A stretch of 64,000 nt of DNA from Apricaphanius iberus (lineage: Eukaryota; Chordata; Actinopteri; Cyprinodontiformes; Aphaniidae), in contig JAPXFQ010002467.1 of assembly GCA_028564705.1 (NCBI GenBank), forward strand, positions 1,178,001-1,242,000. Reading direction: 5' to 3'. Positions 55,236 through 64,000 of this stretch are shown in pieces; positions within the stretch are counted from its first letter, which is position 1, and the number at the start of each line of letters is the position of its first letter. Under the pieces are notes generated by a model. It saw only the letters and a list, made by a program, of their open reading frames with translations, ran no database searches and was not told the DNA's origin. A program made the position numbers and the translations under genes.

Positions 55236-55244
55236 AAGAAGGGA

Positions 55245-56350
55245 GTGCTACCAGGCCAAGAGAAAATTAAGGAAAACTTGGATCAGGTTTACTATGAGAT
55301 CTACAGAAACAGGTTGAACAAATATAACTTAACTTTGAAAACTGCAAGGGAATCGTTCTTGTCTGAAATCATTAACAGAAACATTAAAAACACTCAGACT
55401 TTATTCACAACAGTTGAAAGACTAACCAATCCTCCAGTGACCACACCCCCTGTGCTACACTCCACTAGGGCCTGTAGTGAATTTGCCTTAATTGCACAAC
55501 TTCTTCATTGAAAAGATTTTGGAAATTAGAAGAACAATCTGTAAAACAGCACCCAACCCACCACTATTTTCACCCCCATGTAAAACGATGAAAAGAAAAT
55601 GTCTGATAAAAAAAAAAATACCTGAATAAATCACATCTTGGTGAAATTATTAAACAGCTAAGCGCCTCCTCTTACTTCATGGATATCTTACCCACACCTT
55701 TTTTTTTAAGTTCTCCCTTTCATTAAGAAAGGGAGAACTTAAAAATTCAGATTTGATGCAAATAGTTAAACTCATCCCTCCTGTCAGGTGTCTTCCCCCG
55801 GCCCTCAAAACAGCAGTTATCATACCCCTATTAAAGAAGAACAATCTAGACAATACACTGATGCAGAATTATAGGCCAATCTCTAATCTCCCATTCATCA
55901 GTAAGATTATTGAAAAAGCTGTATCTCAACAATTGAATACATTCCTGACAATAAACGACACCTTAGATAATTTTCAGTCTGGTTTCTGTGCCCTTCACAG
56001 CACTGAGACTGCCCTGTCAAAGTTTTCAATGACATTTGTATAAATACAGACTGCGTCAGAACCGCAGCTCTGGTTCTGTTGGAACTCACTGCAGCTTTTG
56101 ACACTGTTGATCATAAAATATTACTGGAACGAGTGGAGAGCTGGGTCGGACTCTCTGGTACAGCTTTTTAGTGGTTTGAGTCTCTTATCTCAAGAACAGG
56201 AAGTGATTTGTGCCCATCAGAAATTTCTCATCAGAACAAACAGAAATCACACGTGGGGTCCCCCAGGGCTCAATCCTAGGACCCCTCCTGTTCAATATCC
56301 AACTGTACTTACAGTCCTGAAATCAGTCTGTTTACCATTATTGAGCATTG
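55245..56350 (+). mobile_element. L2/Maui-type LINE reverse transcriptase, decayed
   Basis: Fragments in order read YEIYRNRLNKYNLTLKTARE, then TLFTTVERLTNPPV (linker before RT), CLPPALKTAVIIPLLKKNN, MQNYRPISNLPFISKIIEKA and LDNFQSGFCALHSTETAL. They continue as TAAFDTVDHKILLERVESWVG (catalytic motif A region) and RTGSD..SHVGSPRAQS (motif B region, frameshifted). The YADD motif C is not recoverable. Several stops and frameshifts, plus a 43-nt palindrome at 55703-55745, make it dead. Same general type as the 47.65 kb fragment. Confidence 0.85.
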
Positions 56351-56359
56351 AGATAGTCT

Positions 56360-57945
56360 CATATGATTCCTGGACCCTGACAAAAATATATTTGAAGTCT
56401 AAATCTCTTTTATACCAATGATCTCCCAACTGAACTAGCAAGCTTATCATTGTATGTTTCATGGCCTTTTACTTACCAGTAAATACAATGTTTGCATCAC
56501 TGTGTGCTTTTCACCAACCTTGACTTTTACAATATATCCTCCTTTTAATAGGTTCTACCATTAGGTTTTAGTCTTCTCCCTCCAGTAATATCGATAGTTT
56601 CACTCTTGGGTGTTACCCTCATTTCTGCAAGACTTCCAGAACTGTTACATTTCCACATGAGATCCTTGATTGGCCCAACATAGGTGAGCCATGAACACTA
56701 CATATTCTACGTTTTGTCCACATCCAATTACACCACAGCAGCTGGAGGAAGTTGTGTCCACAGTAATGACTGACACTAGGCGGGGTGTGTTGATCTCAGC
56801 TGGAGAAGGCCCTGCTTTAAAGGTTACTGTATCGACTCAGTGCTCAGAAGTTTTTCAGGAACTGAGGCAAAACTTTGCTGGAGTTGGGATGCCTTGCGCA
56901 AGCAGCTCCCAAGGGTGAAGTGTGATGCCGATGAACCAAAAGGAACACCCACGCTAAAGGAGCAAGCACATATAAGGAAGCAAACTGCAAACACACTCTT
57001 CCACACACGTGTGTACAACGTCTGTCTGAGATACAGAAACAGGGAGTGCTCAGTGTGGCAAAAACTGTGAAGAGAGATCTTGAAAGGCAACGTTATTTTT
57101 CCTACACTGTCATGTCAAGTCAGAGGGGAAAACAAGCTCACATACAGAGAATGTTAATCACATTTTTTTTCATCTTTTCTTTGTACAACTCTATTCTTCT
57201 TCATGACAACAGGAAGACTAAAAACTGAAGATGTTAGGATGTATTTTTAGCAGGTAAACCTTTTTGAATGTAGTATTTGATCATAAATGGAAAATTATAT
57301 TGCCATAAATGATTAATTTGCACCATTTCTTGACATTGTTTCCCCCTTCTCCTGACATTCCCACTAGCCAGCATTCACATCTCATTAATGTTCTGCACCC
57401 AAGTAACTTTATGGTATCCTCTATTAACAGTTCCATAAAATAAGTTGAATGATTGCCCTGTAGTTGTATCAGCTAAGCTGGACCTAAGAACGGCCGAAAT
57501 GGTACAACACATGTAGCAGAAACTTTTAAAAGGATTGAGAGGGTTAGAAGGATAGGCTGTGTTTTAACTCTTAAACCCACAAAGATAATTCTGCAGGTCC
57601 ATTTTGACCCGAAATAACATTTCTCAACCATAAGATTATGGTGTTAAATTATCTCTATATAGTAGGTGTTAGATGTATGCCATTACTGTGATCAAAATCA
57701 ACATTTAGTGGGATTAGCCTCAAAACTTTAACCTTTGACTATGAAAATGAAAGCTGCTGTTGTACTGAACTGCCAAAACAAGCTAGCTCAAAACACTTCT
57801 TTTTAATGCATATTAACAACGTTTTTAACACATCATAGCTATAAATATTTTATGGAGATTATTAATTTTTTTCATTTTTCTTTTTAAAGTGGTTCTGCTG
57901 CATTTGTATGAAAACCTCAGGCAATCTCTTGGCTCGGTCCAAATT
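56360..57945. other. Intergenic with unassigned open frames
   Basis: The frame at 56691-56918 (75 codons) has a protein-like composition but no flanking splice sites or recognised domain. The rest is non-coding. Confidence 0.35.
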
Positions 57946-57954
57946 ACATTTCAT

Positions 57955-58030
57955 TTTCATTCATTTAATTTTATTGAGAGCCCCATTAGCTCCTGACTCC
58001 TTGCCGGAGCTATTCTACCTGGGGTCTCCT
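57955..58030. repeat. Fish interspersed repeat (GAGCCCCATTAGCTCCTGAC)
   Basis: GAGAGCCCCATTAGCTCCTG, CTTGCCGGAGCTATTCTACC and TGGGGTCTCCTTCATTTT form a short dispersed fish repeat that I recognise in general form; family not named. Confidence 0.45.
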
Positions 58031-58081
58031 TCATTTTCATTACAAATGTTTACATAACAAAACACAAACAAAATAACTACA

Positions 58082-58379
58082 CCCACACACACACACACAC
58101 GTGTTGGGTTTCTATGTCTTGTGGGGACTTCTCATTGACATAATGTTTTCCGTAGCGCCTTACCCTAACCTTAACCATCAAAAATTAATGCCTAACCCTG
58201 ACCCTTACCCCAACCTAACCATAACCTAAGTGTAACCCTGACACTAAAACCAAATTTTAAGCCTCAAAAATTGCTTCAAACTTGTGGGGACCGGGATTTT
58301 GGTCCCCACAAGGGAGGTCGGTCCCCACTTGGATAGTAAACTTCCAATTTTTGGTCCCCACAAAGATAGTAATACCAGG

Positions 58380-58419
<40 letters not shown>
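58082..58419. repeat. GTGGGGACC/GGTCCCCAC repeat flanked by (CA)n tracts
   Basis: (CA)n at 58082-58100 and 58383-58419 bound a unit with TGTCTTGTGGGGACTTCTCA, several CCTAACC-type motifs, ACTTGTGGGGACCGGGATTT, TTGGTCCCCACAAGG and TTGGTCCCCACAAAGATAGT. This composite is a common fish class II-like repeat. The CCTAACC motifs are part of it and not telomere. Confidence 0.75.
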
Positions 58420-58420
<1 letters not shown>

Positions 58421-58721
58421 ACTCACAAAACCAACCGTGGGAGCTCAGTGTGAAACCAAACAAAACATGTCGCTGGCCCCACAGCACAACTGCCCAACTC
58501 ATCTCTGCCATGCTTTTGAACAACATGGACAACTTTAAAAGTAAAACCAACACCAAAAGTACAAAAGTAAAACATTTACAGTCATCAAAACATTTGGGGT
58601 TTTATATGAAGTATGAATCTCAACTTAACTCGACTCTATAGTCATGGCTCTCACACAAGGCTGCAACTAACAATCACCATAAGCTGATAAAAAGTTTCTT
58701 TTATCATGTTATTCACTCATC

Positions 58722-59030
58722 TAAATGGTAAATGGCCTGCACTTGTATAGCGCTTTTACTCAGTCCCTACACACCCCAAAGCACTTTATCAGTATTCAGT
58801 CATCCACCCATTCACACACACATTCACACACTGATGATGGCAAGCTACGTTGTAGGAACAGCTGCCCTGGGGCGCACTGACAGAGGTGAAGCTGCCCGGA
58901 CACTGGCGCCACCGGGCCCTCTGACCACCACGAGTAGGCAACTGGTGAAGTGTCTTGCCCAAGGACACAGCGATTGAGACCGTCGGAGCCAGGGCTTGAA
59001 CCGGCAACCTTCCGATTGCGATTAGCGTAT
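58722..59030 (+). repeat. TTGTATAGCGCTTT-family repeat, longest copy
   Basis: AAATGGTAAATGGCCTGCAC, TTGTATAGCGCTTTTACTCA, ATTCAGTCATCCACCCATTC, GGGGCGCACTGACAGAGGTG, GTGTCTTGCCCAAGGACACA and GCTTGAACCGGCAACCTTCC. It serves as reference for the three other copies in the window. Confidence 0.8.
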
Positions 59031-59039
59031 TAATCCAAA

Positions 59040-60420
59040 TTCATTATTGTGTAACCATAAACACCTTTAACTTCTTTCGAAAACATCTGTTTATTTCTGA
59101 CAACAAAAATCCTGACAAAGCATTCCAGGCAAACCATAGCTCTGTAACAAGGATTTAACCGTCTGGTTGTCTGTCTCACCGGACAAGCACACTTCTGCAT
59201 TTACACTGCTTTTTCTTACACTGCTTCTTTACTGATCATTTTTGATTATACTGTTGTCAGATTATTATACTTTACAGAGGTCACACATTTCTCTATTTGA
59301 AATCCTTGTTTTATTGATTTCATGTAATATTATGATTTTCTGATATTTTAAATTTGGGGTTTTCATAAACTGTAAGCCATTACCATCAAAATTATAACAA
59401 ATAAAGGCTTGAAATATCTCTCTTTGCATACAAGTACAGATCATATATTGCTTTCACATTTGAAGTAGAATTTCTGAAATAAATTAACTTTTGCATAATA
59501 TTAAGATTTTTCGAGTTTTACCTGTGAAGCATAACATAACTAACACAGAGGAATGAACTGAAAATTATGAGATCTGAATGAAGATCAAAACCAAACACAA
59601 TGAAATTAAAAGTAAAAACAGCAATGGATCATCACAATTTAAGGAAAAAAAGGTTCATAGAAAAATAATTCATTGTCAAGATAAGGAATACAAGGAGGCC
59701 AAAATCAAAAAGCTGAAGAGCAATTCAAAGGAGAGCAATGTAAGAAATGTGTGGTGAGGGATTAAGAAAATCACTGGCAAAGGGAGAATCAGATAGATCA
59801 GTGTCTGGATAAAGCTAATGAAATTAAGCCGTTCTCTAATAGGTTCATTGAGGAGCATGCCAAGCAGACTTCTATTTTGGGGGACTGCTCTGGAGCCTCT
59901 AAAGTATATTGTGCGAAGAGAAAGTGCTTTGTTAAATAATGAAAACAGTGGACGACAATTAGAACCATCTTCACAATGAAGGCACTTACCAATTTAGGCT
60001 TCTTGTGATTCACTACAATAAAGACTGCTGTAGGAGATCCTTCCTGACCACAGCTGTACCAGTCCACAATGACTTGAAGAAATCTAGATGAAGAAAGCTT
60101 CTACAATGTCTAATTTTCCTTGAGGATAAAAAATATTCGTATAAATTGTATTGTATTGAATCTTTATGCGGCTGTACAATGGCATAGTTGGTGTCACTGT
60201 TGCATTGCAGCAAGAAGTTTCTGAATCCAAATCCTGACTTGGGGTCTTTCTGCATGTCCACTCTGTGCATGGTTGGGTTCTGTACTGGTAGTCCACCTTC
60301 ATCTCACAGTGCACAAGCTTGAATGTTATTATAATTAGTTTTTCTAAAGTTGTCCTTAGTTGTGTGTGTGTATGTGCGCATTTGCCATTTGTACTGTGGA
60401 TCTATATAGACTATTTGAAA
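59040..60420. other. Intergenic, no gene supported
   Basis: AT-rich. Open frames of 60-90 codons here overlap on both strands without splice or domain support. Confidence 0.35.
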
Positions 60421-60423
60421 AGA

Positions 60424-60535
60424 CAATGCCGCCATCAATTCTCGCTTCAGTGAGCCTTTTGGTCATTCATAAATGGTCAGCATGCGGGGAGCAATTTAGC
60501 ACGATCAGGTGTTTTTCAGAAAGGATTATGCAACA
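60424..60535 (+). repeat. Shared repeat (copy 2 of 2)
   Basis: Plus-strand relative of the 52740-52850 sequence, sharing CCTTTTGGTCATTCATAA and the TCAGGTGTTTT block at the same spacing. Confidence 0.55.
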
Positions 60536-60965
60536 ATTTAATTCAATTCACTTTTATATATATATAGGGCCAATTCACAACAAATGTCATCTCAAGGCAC
60601 TTTACAATAAAAGTAATTGAAATACAATTGAAATACAAACATTCCAATCAGTTAAAAGTTTTCTATGTAAGGAATCCCAGCAGATTGCGATGAGTCATCG
60701 ATGTGAGGTTGTGCCCAGATCATGCAATCCCTCATACTGAGCAAGCATTTAATGATAGAGGAGAGGAAAAACACCCTTTAACAGGAAGAAACCTCCGGCA
60801 GAACCTGGCTCAGTACAAGCGGTCATCTGCCACGACCGTCTGGGGCTCTGAGAAGAGACAGCATGGAGGATGCTCATCCACTTTGAGCATCATCTGGACC
60901 AATGTTCCCCATCCAGCAGGGCACATTATAGTTGAGCAGGGTACCACACCATGTGGAGCTTCTAT
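60530..60965 (-). repeat. Fish interspersed repeat, longest copy (inverted)
   Basis: Read on the minus strand: CAGTACTTTCTCCCCATAGA, CTGCCGGAGGTTTCTTCCTG, GCTCAGTATGAGGGATTGCA, ATCTGCTGGGATTCCTTACA, AACTTTTAACTGATTGG, and finally AAAGTGCCTTGAGATGACAT. It includes the 5' part missing from the 39.3 and 50.5 kb copies. Confidence 0.7.
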
Positions 60966-61199
60966 GGGGAGAAAGTACTGAGAGTAAACTGAGTCAACAA
61001 TAGCAATAACAGCAGAAAAAATATATCTGGAGAGGAGGCGTAAGTCCCCCAAATCCTATCCGCTAAGAATAATTTTCTTTCCTCTATCTTCAGTACGCAG
61101 CAGTGATGATAGAGCTTATAAAAGCAAAAAAAAAATAAAAACGTGCTTTAATAATGGATGATACCAGCACAGCTCTGAGGGCATAAATGTTATTTTTTA

Positions 61200-61420
61200 T
61201 ATTTTTTAAGAGTAGCTTACACACAGGTCGCACAAGTGATGTTGGAGCATTTTTTGTTGCAGATAGAGGCGTTACGGCTCTTAAAACTCTGTTTTCAACC
61301 GTCCACATACAGATACTGAAAACGGAGAAAACGCAGATCTCCACTTTGGCCGGAGTTTTTCAAAAGATTCGTTTTTGGTGCCAAAAATCTCCGTTTACGT
61401 ATGGGTGACAGGCTAAACCG
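61200..61420. mobile_element. Class II relic with ACGGAGA/TCTCCGT repeats
   Basis: AACCGTCCACATACAGATAC, AAACGGAGAAAACGCAGATC and AAAATCTCCGTTTACGTATG resemble the sub-terminal parts of a common fish DNA-transposon family. Ends are not resolved. Confidence 0.4.
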
Positions 61421-61989
61421 TAGAAAAATATCTCCGTTTTGTGAGATACCCGGCTATGTGTTGTTCCCCCTGCACAAAGAAGAAAACGTGCACGTCTTCC
61501 AACTTATGCAACATGTAGGGATGCCTATATGACGGACATTGCCTACCTGTTGAAGCAGCATCCTTCTTATAAGCAGTGATCTCGAGCCGACACTGGGACT
61601 GTAGAGAATACCATCTCTTCTCACAGTCTTCTGACGAGAAACCGCTGGATAGGATGCATTTATGTCTCTGCTAATTTCCACCCATGCCTCCCTTTTCTTC
61701 TTATTCGTAATCCCTGCTCCGAATCGCCCTTTAAATTAGGTTTCCACGTTCTTTTCTCGCCACTGATTTTCAGTTCACGAGGTGCTTTTCACGGTAGAGG
61801 GGGGGGGGGGTCTATTTAACATGTGGCTGATGCGCTCATTAGACAGCCTAATTGTTTACAGCCTACACTGTTCATAGTTATGCTTTTATCGACTTTGAAG
61901 TTTTCCATTTCCTGGTTTCACACGTGTCATTCAACATCCAATCACACTGCTGTCTGTCTATTTACTCATACATAGGAAATTACGTTTTC

Positions 61990-62161
61990 CATAGCAACGG
62001 GACGTCACTCTTATCTTACGTTCAGGAATTTGTCCTACGTAAAAGTAGCTCTTAGTGCGTTTGTGAATAGGTTTTAGACGACAACTCCTACATAAGACCT
62101 TTCAGCGCAGGTTAGGAGTAACACGTAGCGGTAAGATAAGAGTCTTTGTGAATACGGCCCC
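61990..62161. mobile_element. Class II relic ending GTGAATACGGCCCC
   Basis: The sub-terminal inverted blocks CTCTTATCTTACGTTCAGGA and GGTAAGATAAGAGTCTTTGTG lead to the terminus TTTGTGAATACGGCCCC. This is like the ends of fish Harbinger-type MITEs. The left terminus was not found. Confidence 0.5.
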
Positions 62162-62164
62162 AGG

Positions 62165-63680
62165 TCCGCAGTGACCCTACAAGGACAAGCAAGTTTAGAC
62201 AATATCACTTAACAGACAAGTGTCTGTTAAAAAGACCCAGTCAGAGATTTACACAGTACATGTGAAAACACTTTTGTGGGTTTAATGGTGCAATGCTCAA
62301 ATGCTAAAGGGATATGAACATGTTTGAAAGGCCATGCAGTAAACTAGTGTCTACCTTTAGCAAGGATAAAAGAAAATTAAGGGTTTTTCTTCAGTAATAG
62401 TTCAAACTCTTATTATATGGTAGGGCTTGATTAAATCTATTCATTGGACGTTAAATGTGCTCCATGATCCAAAGCCCTTCCCTTCACTAGAGTGTGCCCG
62501 CAGTTTTTAACAGCAGAAAATAAGACAAACAAAAAAGCTCAAGAAATGTCTCTGCTCTTAGTTGCGAGAAAGTGCCTATTCGAAGTTCCAGAGTCCAAAG
62601 ATGTGGCTTGAGGCCCGGCAGCTGCCTATTCAGCAGTGATTTAGCGGCTGACAAGGCTGAACCATGTGGCTCAATAGCACTAAAAGGCTCATCCTGTATA
62701 ATGGGGTTCCTCTATGACGCAGACATAGAGTGGCAACCCCTCCCCTTCGTTCACTCTGACATATAGGCCTGCACACGTGCACAGACACACACACACACAC
62801 CTATCTGATTTGTTGACTATGCTGCGGTATTAAGTGCACATAGAAAGATACACACATTTTCAATACATGCGACCTCACGCAAGATGGATTGGAAATAAAC
62901 ACAGATGCACACAGTGCCCTGCCCACTAATGAAAAGGCAGTGCATTGAGACAATTGTGCAGGGCAAACACTTGTGTAATTGCTGTTGAGAAACGGCCCTT
63001 GTCGCAGGCTGTCATCGATTGGTCGTTTGCTGGCTGTGTGGGAGGAGGCCCAAGCAGCTTCGGTCATTACTGGACTTGTCGTGGTATCACTTTATTACCT
63101 TAATGTGGTACGATGTTTTTCTCTGGAGAGATAGGAGATTGGCATACTTTATTTTCGCTTTGCTGAAAATAAAGTACATGCAGGGCCTGCTGAGAAGGAG
63201 TAAAAATGTACAAAAGACATCATTATTTTTGCTGTAGAGAAACATTACATACTTTTTCTATTGTCCAAAATAATATGAGTACCTGGCTAATTACTTAGAT
63301 TAATTGGAGGAAGTCTTGACTGTGATTAAGTACAAAGAAGTTGGAGTCATCCATGCAGCATTATGAATGAAGTGCAGGAGTCCATAAGTGCGTCACTGTG
63401 TAGTATACGTCCCTCCCCAGTAGATGGCCCCGCCTGCAAGTGCTTATTCAGGAGGGAAGCGGTGACTTAGGGGTGGGGTGCACTTATTGATTTAAGAGTT
63501 TGAGATATAGCATGCAACGTAACATTTTTGGAAACTTTTTCAAATATTTATCGCTGGCCGTGCTTCTGCACAGACACCAGTTTGATTTGCCTCTTATTTA
63601 ATTAATGACATCAATGCAAACAAGTGATGGCAAATGGTCCAAATGACTGGTGAATTTTGTGAATGGAGCACTTAGTGACT
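62165..63680. other. Upstream region of the right-edge gene
   Basis: Repeat-poor and less AT-biased than the rest of the window, with GAAGTTCCAGAGTCCAAAGA (about 62.58 kb) and CATCGATTGGTCGTTTGCTG (about 63.01 kb). It could contain upstream regulatory elements of the gene starting near 63.87 kb. No coding exon is supported. Confidence 0.4.
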
Positions 63681-63686
63681 GAGGAA

Positions 63687-63694
63687 TGACGTCA
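63687..63694 (+). promoter_or_regulatory. Full-consensus cAMP response element
   Basis: TGACGTCA, a perfect palindromic CRE about 150 bp upstream of a TATA box, the spacing expected for a CREB-regulated promoter. Confidence 0.7.
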
Positions 63695-63748
63695 GCACAA
63701 AAACCATATCTCTCAGTGGCGAGCCAAGTCCGTATGGGGGTGGCTTCC

Positions 63749-63846
63749 TATTGGCTCGCCGTAGCATCATGGCCACGCCATTGGCTGCCGGCAAATAATT
63801 AGACACCTACACAGTCAATGCACAAATCCGAGTGGTGGGATATATA
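63749..63846 (+). promoter_or_regulatory. Core promoter: two inverted CCAAT boxes and a TATA box
   Basis: CTATTGGCTC (about 63749) and GCCATTGGCTG (about 63778) are inverted CCAAT boxes. GGATATATAGG (TATATA 63841-63846) is a TATA box. With the CRE this forms a compact inducible or tissue-specific promoter directing plus-strand transcription from about 63870. Confidence 0.7.
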
Positions 63847-63869
63847 GGCTGGTGGTTGGCGCTTCATGC

Positions 63870-63977
63870 AACAGAGTCAAGAGTTGTTCTGCAAGTTGAG
63901 AAAAAGTCAACTTCTTGTGTTTTTCAGAGAGATTCGAAGAGATATTTATATATTTATTTTTACTGAAGCCACTGAAG
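63870..63977 (+). other. Probable first exon of a plus-strand gene (calca/CGRP candidate)
   Basis: A segment of about 108 bp runs from the expected start site below the TATA box to ACTGAAG followed by GTAAGT at 63978, a perfect donor. It contains no ATG in a usable context, so it looks like a non-coding first exon with translation starting beyond the window. CALCA in vertebrates has a non-coding exon 1 and a CRE-dependent promoter. In mammals CALCA lies a few genes from PSMA1 on the same chromosome arm. That makes calca a reasonable guess, not a finding. The start coordinate is inferred from TATA spacing. Confidence 0.5.
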
Positions 63978-64000
63978 GTAAGTGTTGACTTCCATTGCTG

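Noticed and set aside
56691..56918. 75-codon frame with protein-like composition
   Set aside because: No domain recognised, no splice sites at its edges, and no similar frame nearby. Kept only as an unassigned mention in the intergenic entry.
58140..58250. Interstitial telomere repeat
   Set aside because: The CCTAACC motifs are irregular and are part of a stereotyped fish repeat unit.
58282..58641. 119-codon frame with poly-histidine/threonine run
   Set aside because: Produced by the (CA)n tract and the GTGGGGACC repeat.

Overview
The window is vertebrate nuclear DNA and almost certainly from a teleost fish. It is AT-rich and intron-rich, with two recognisable protein-coding genes broken into small exons. 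It is densely populated with repeat types typical of ray-finned fish: Tc1-like and hAT transposons, TTA-duplicating Harbinger-like MITEs, L2/Maui-type LINE fragments, and the fish-wide repeat carrying the TTGTATAGCGCTTT signature. No bacterial or viral gene organisation is visible. The species cannot be named from the sequence alone.

Region by region. (1) 1-1.6 kb: two class II elements and the 3' flank of the first gene. (2) 1.6-15.6 kb, minus strand: a complete 17-coding-exon gene for the axonemal dynein intermediate chain DNAI4 (WDR78), 765 codons by my splice model, with an RFX X-box-like site just upstream of the first exon. (3) 15.6-21.7 kb: intergenic, with a rearranged local repeat cluster, an L2 tail and a decayed Tc1 element. 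(4) 21.7-30 kb, minus strand: a complete 10-exon PSMA1 gene (20S proteasome subunit alpha-6, 263 codons), with an approximately 1.06 kb hAT element in one intron. (5) 30-63.6 kb: a long gene-poor stretch holding nested transposons, LINE fragments, a foldback element with arms of about 370-385 bp, two Harbinger-like MITEs joined through one shared TTA, and one orphan candidate exon at 51.6 kb. (6) 63.69-63.98 kb, plus strand: a promoter (full CRE, two CCAAT boxes, TATA box) followed by an ATG-poor first exon and a perfect splice donor. This starts a gene whose coding part lies outside the window. PSMA1 synteny and the CRE make calca/CGRP the leading but unproven guess.

The genes do not form a pathway. 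DNAI4 is a motile-cilium protein, PSMA1 a housekeeping proteasome subunit, and the gene at the right edge appears to be a separately regulated, cAMP-responsive unit. I saw no convincing new molecular system. The most unusual material is structural: the foldback element with two right ends, the TTA-sharing MITE pair, the nested hAT insertions, a palindromic scar inside a LINE, and the orphan exon. All splice models were built by eye from reading-frame continuity, GT/AG sites and remembered family patterns, without alignment.
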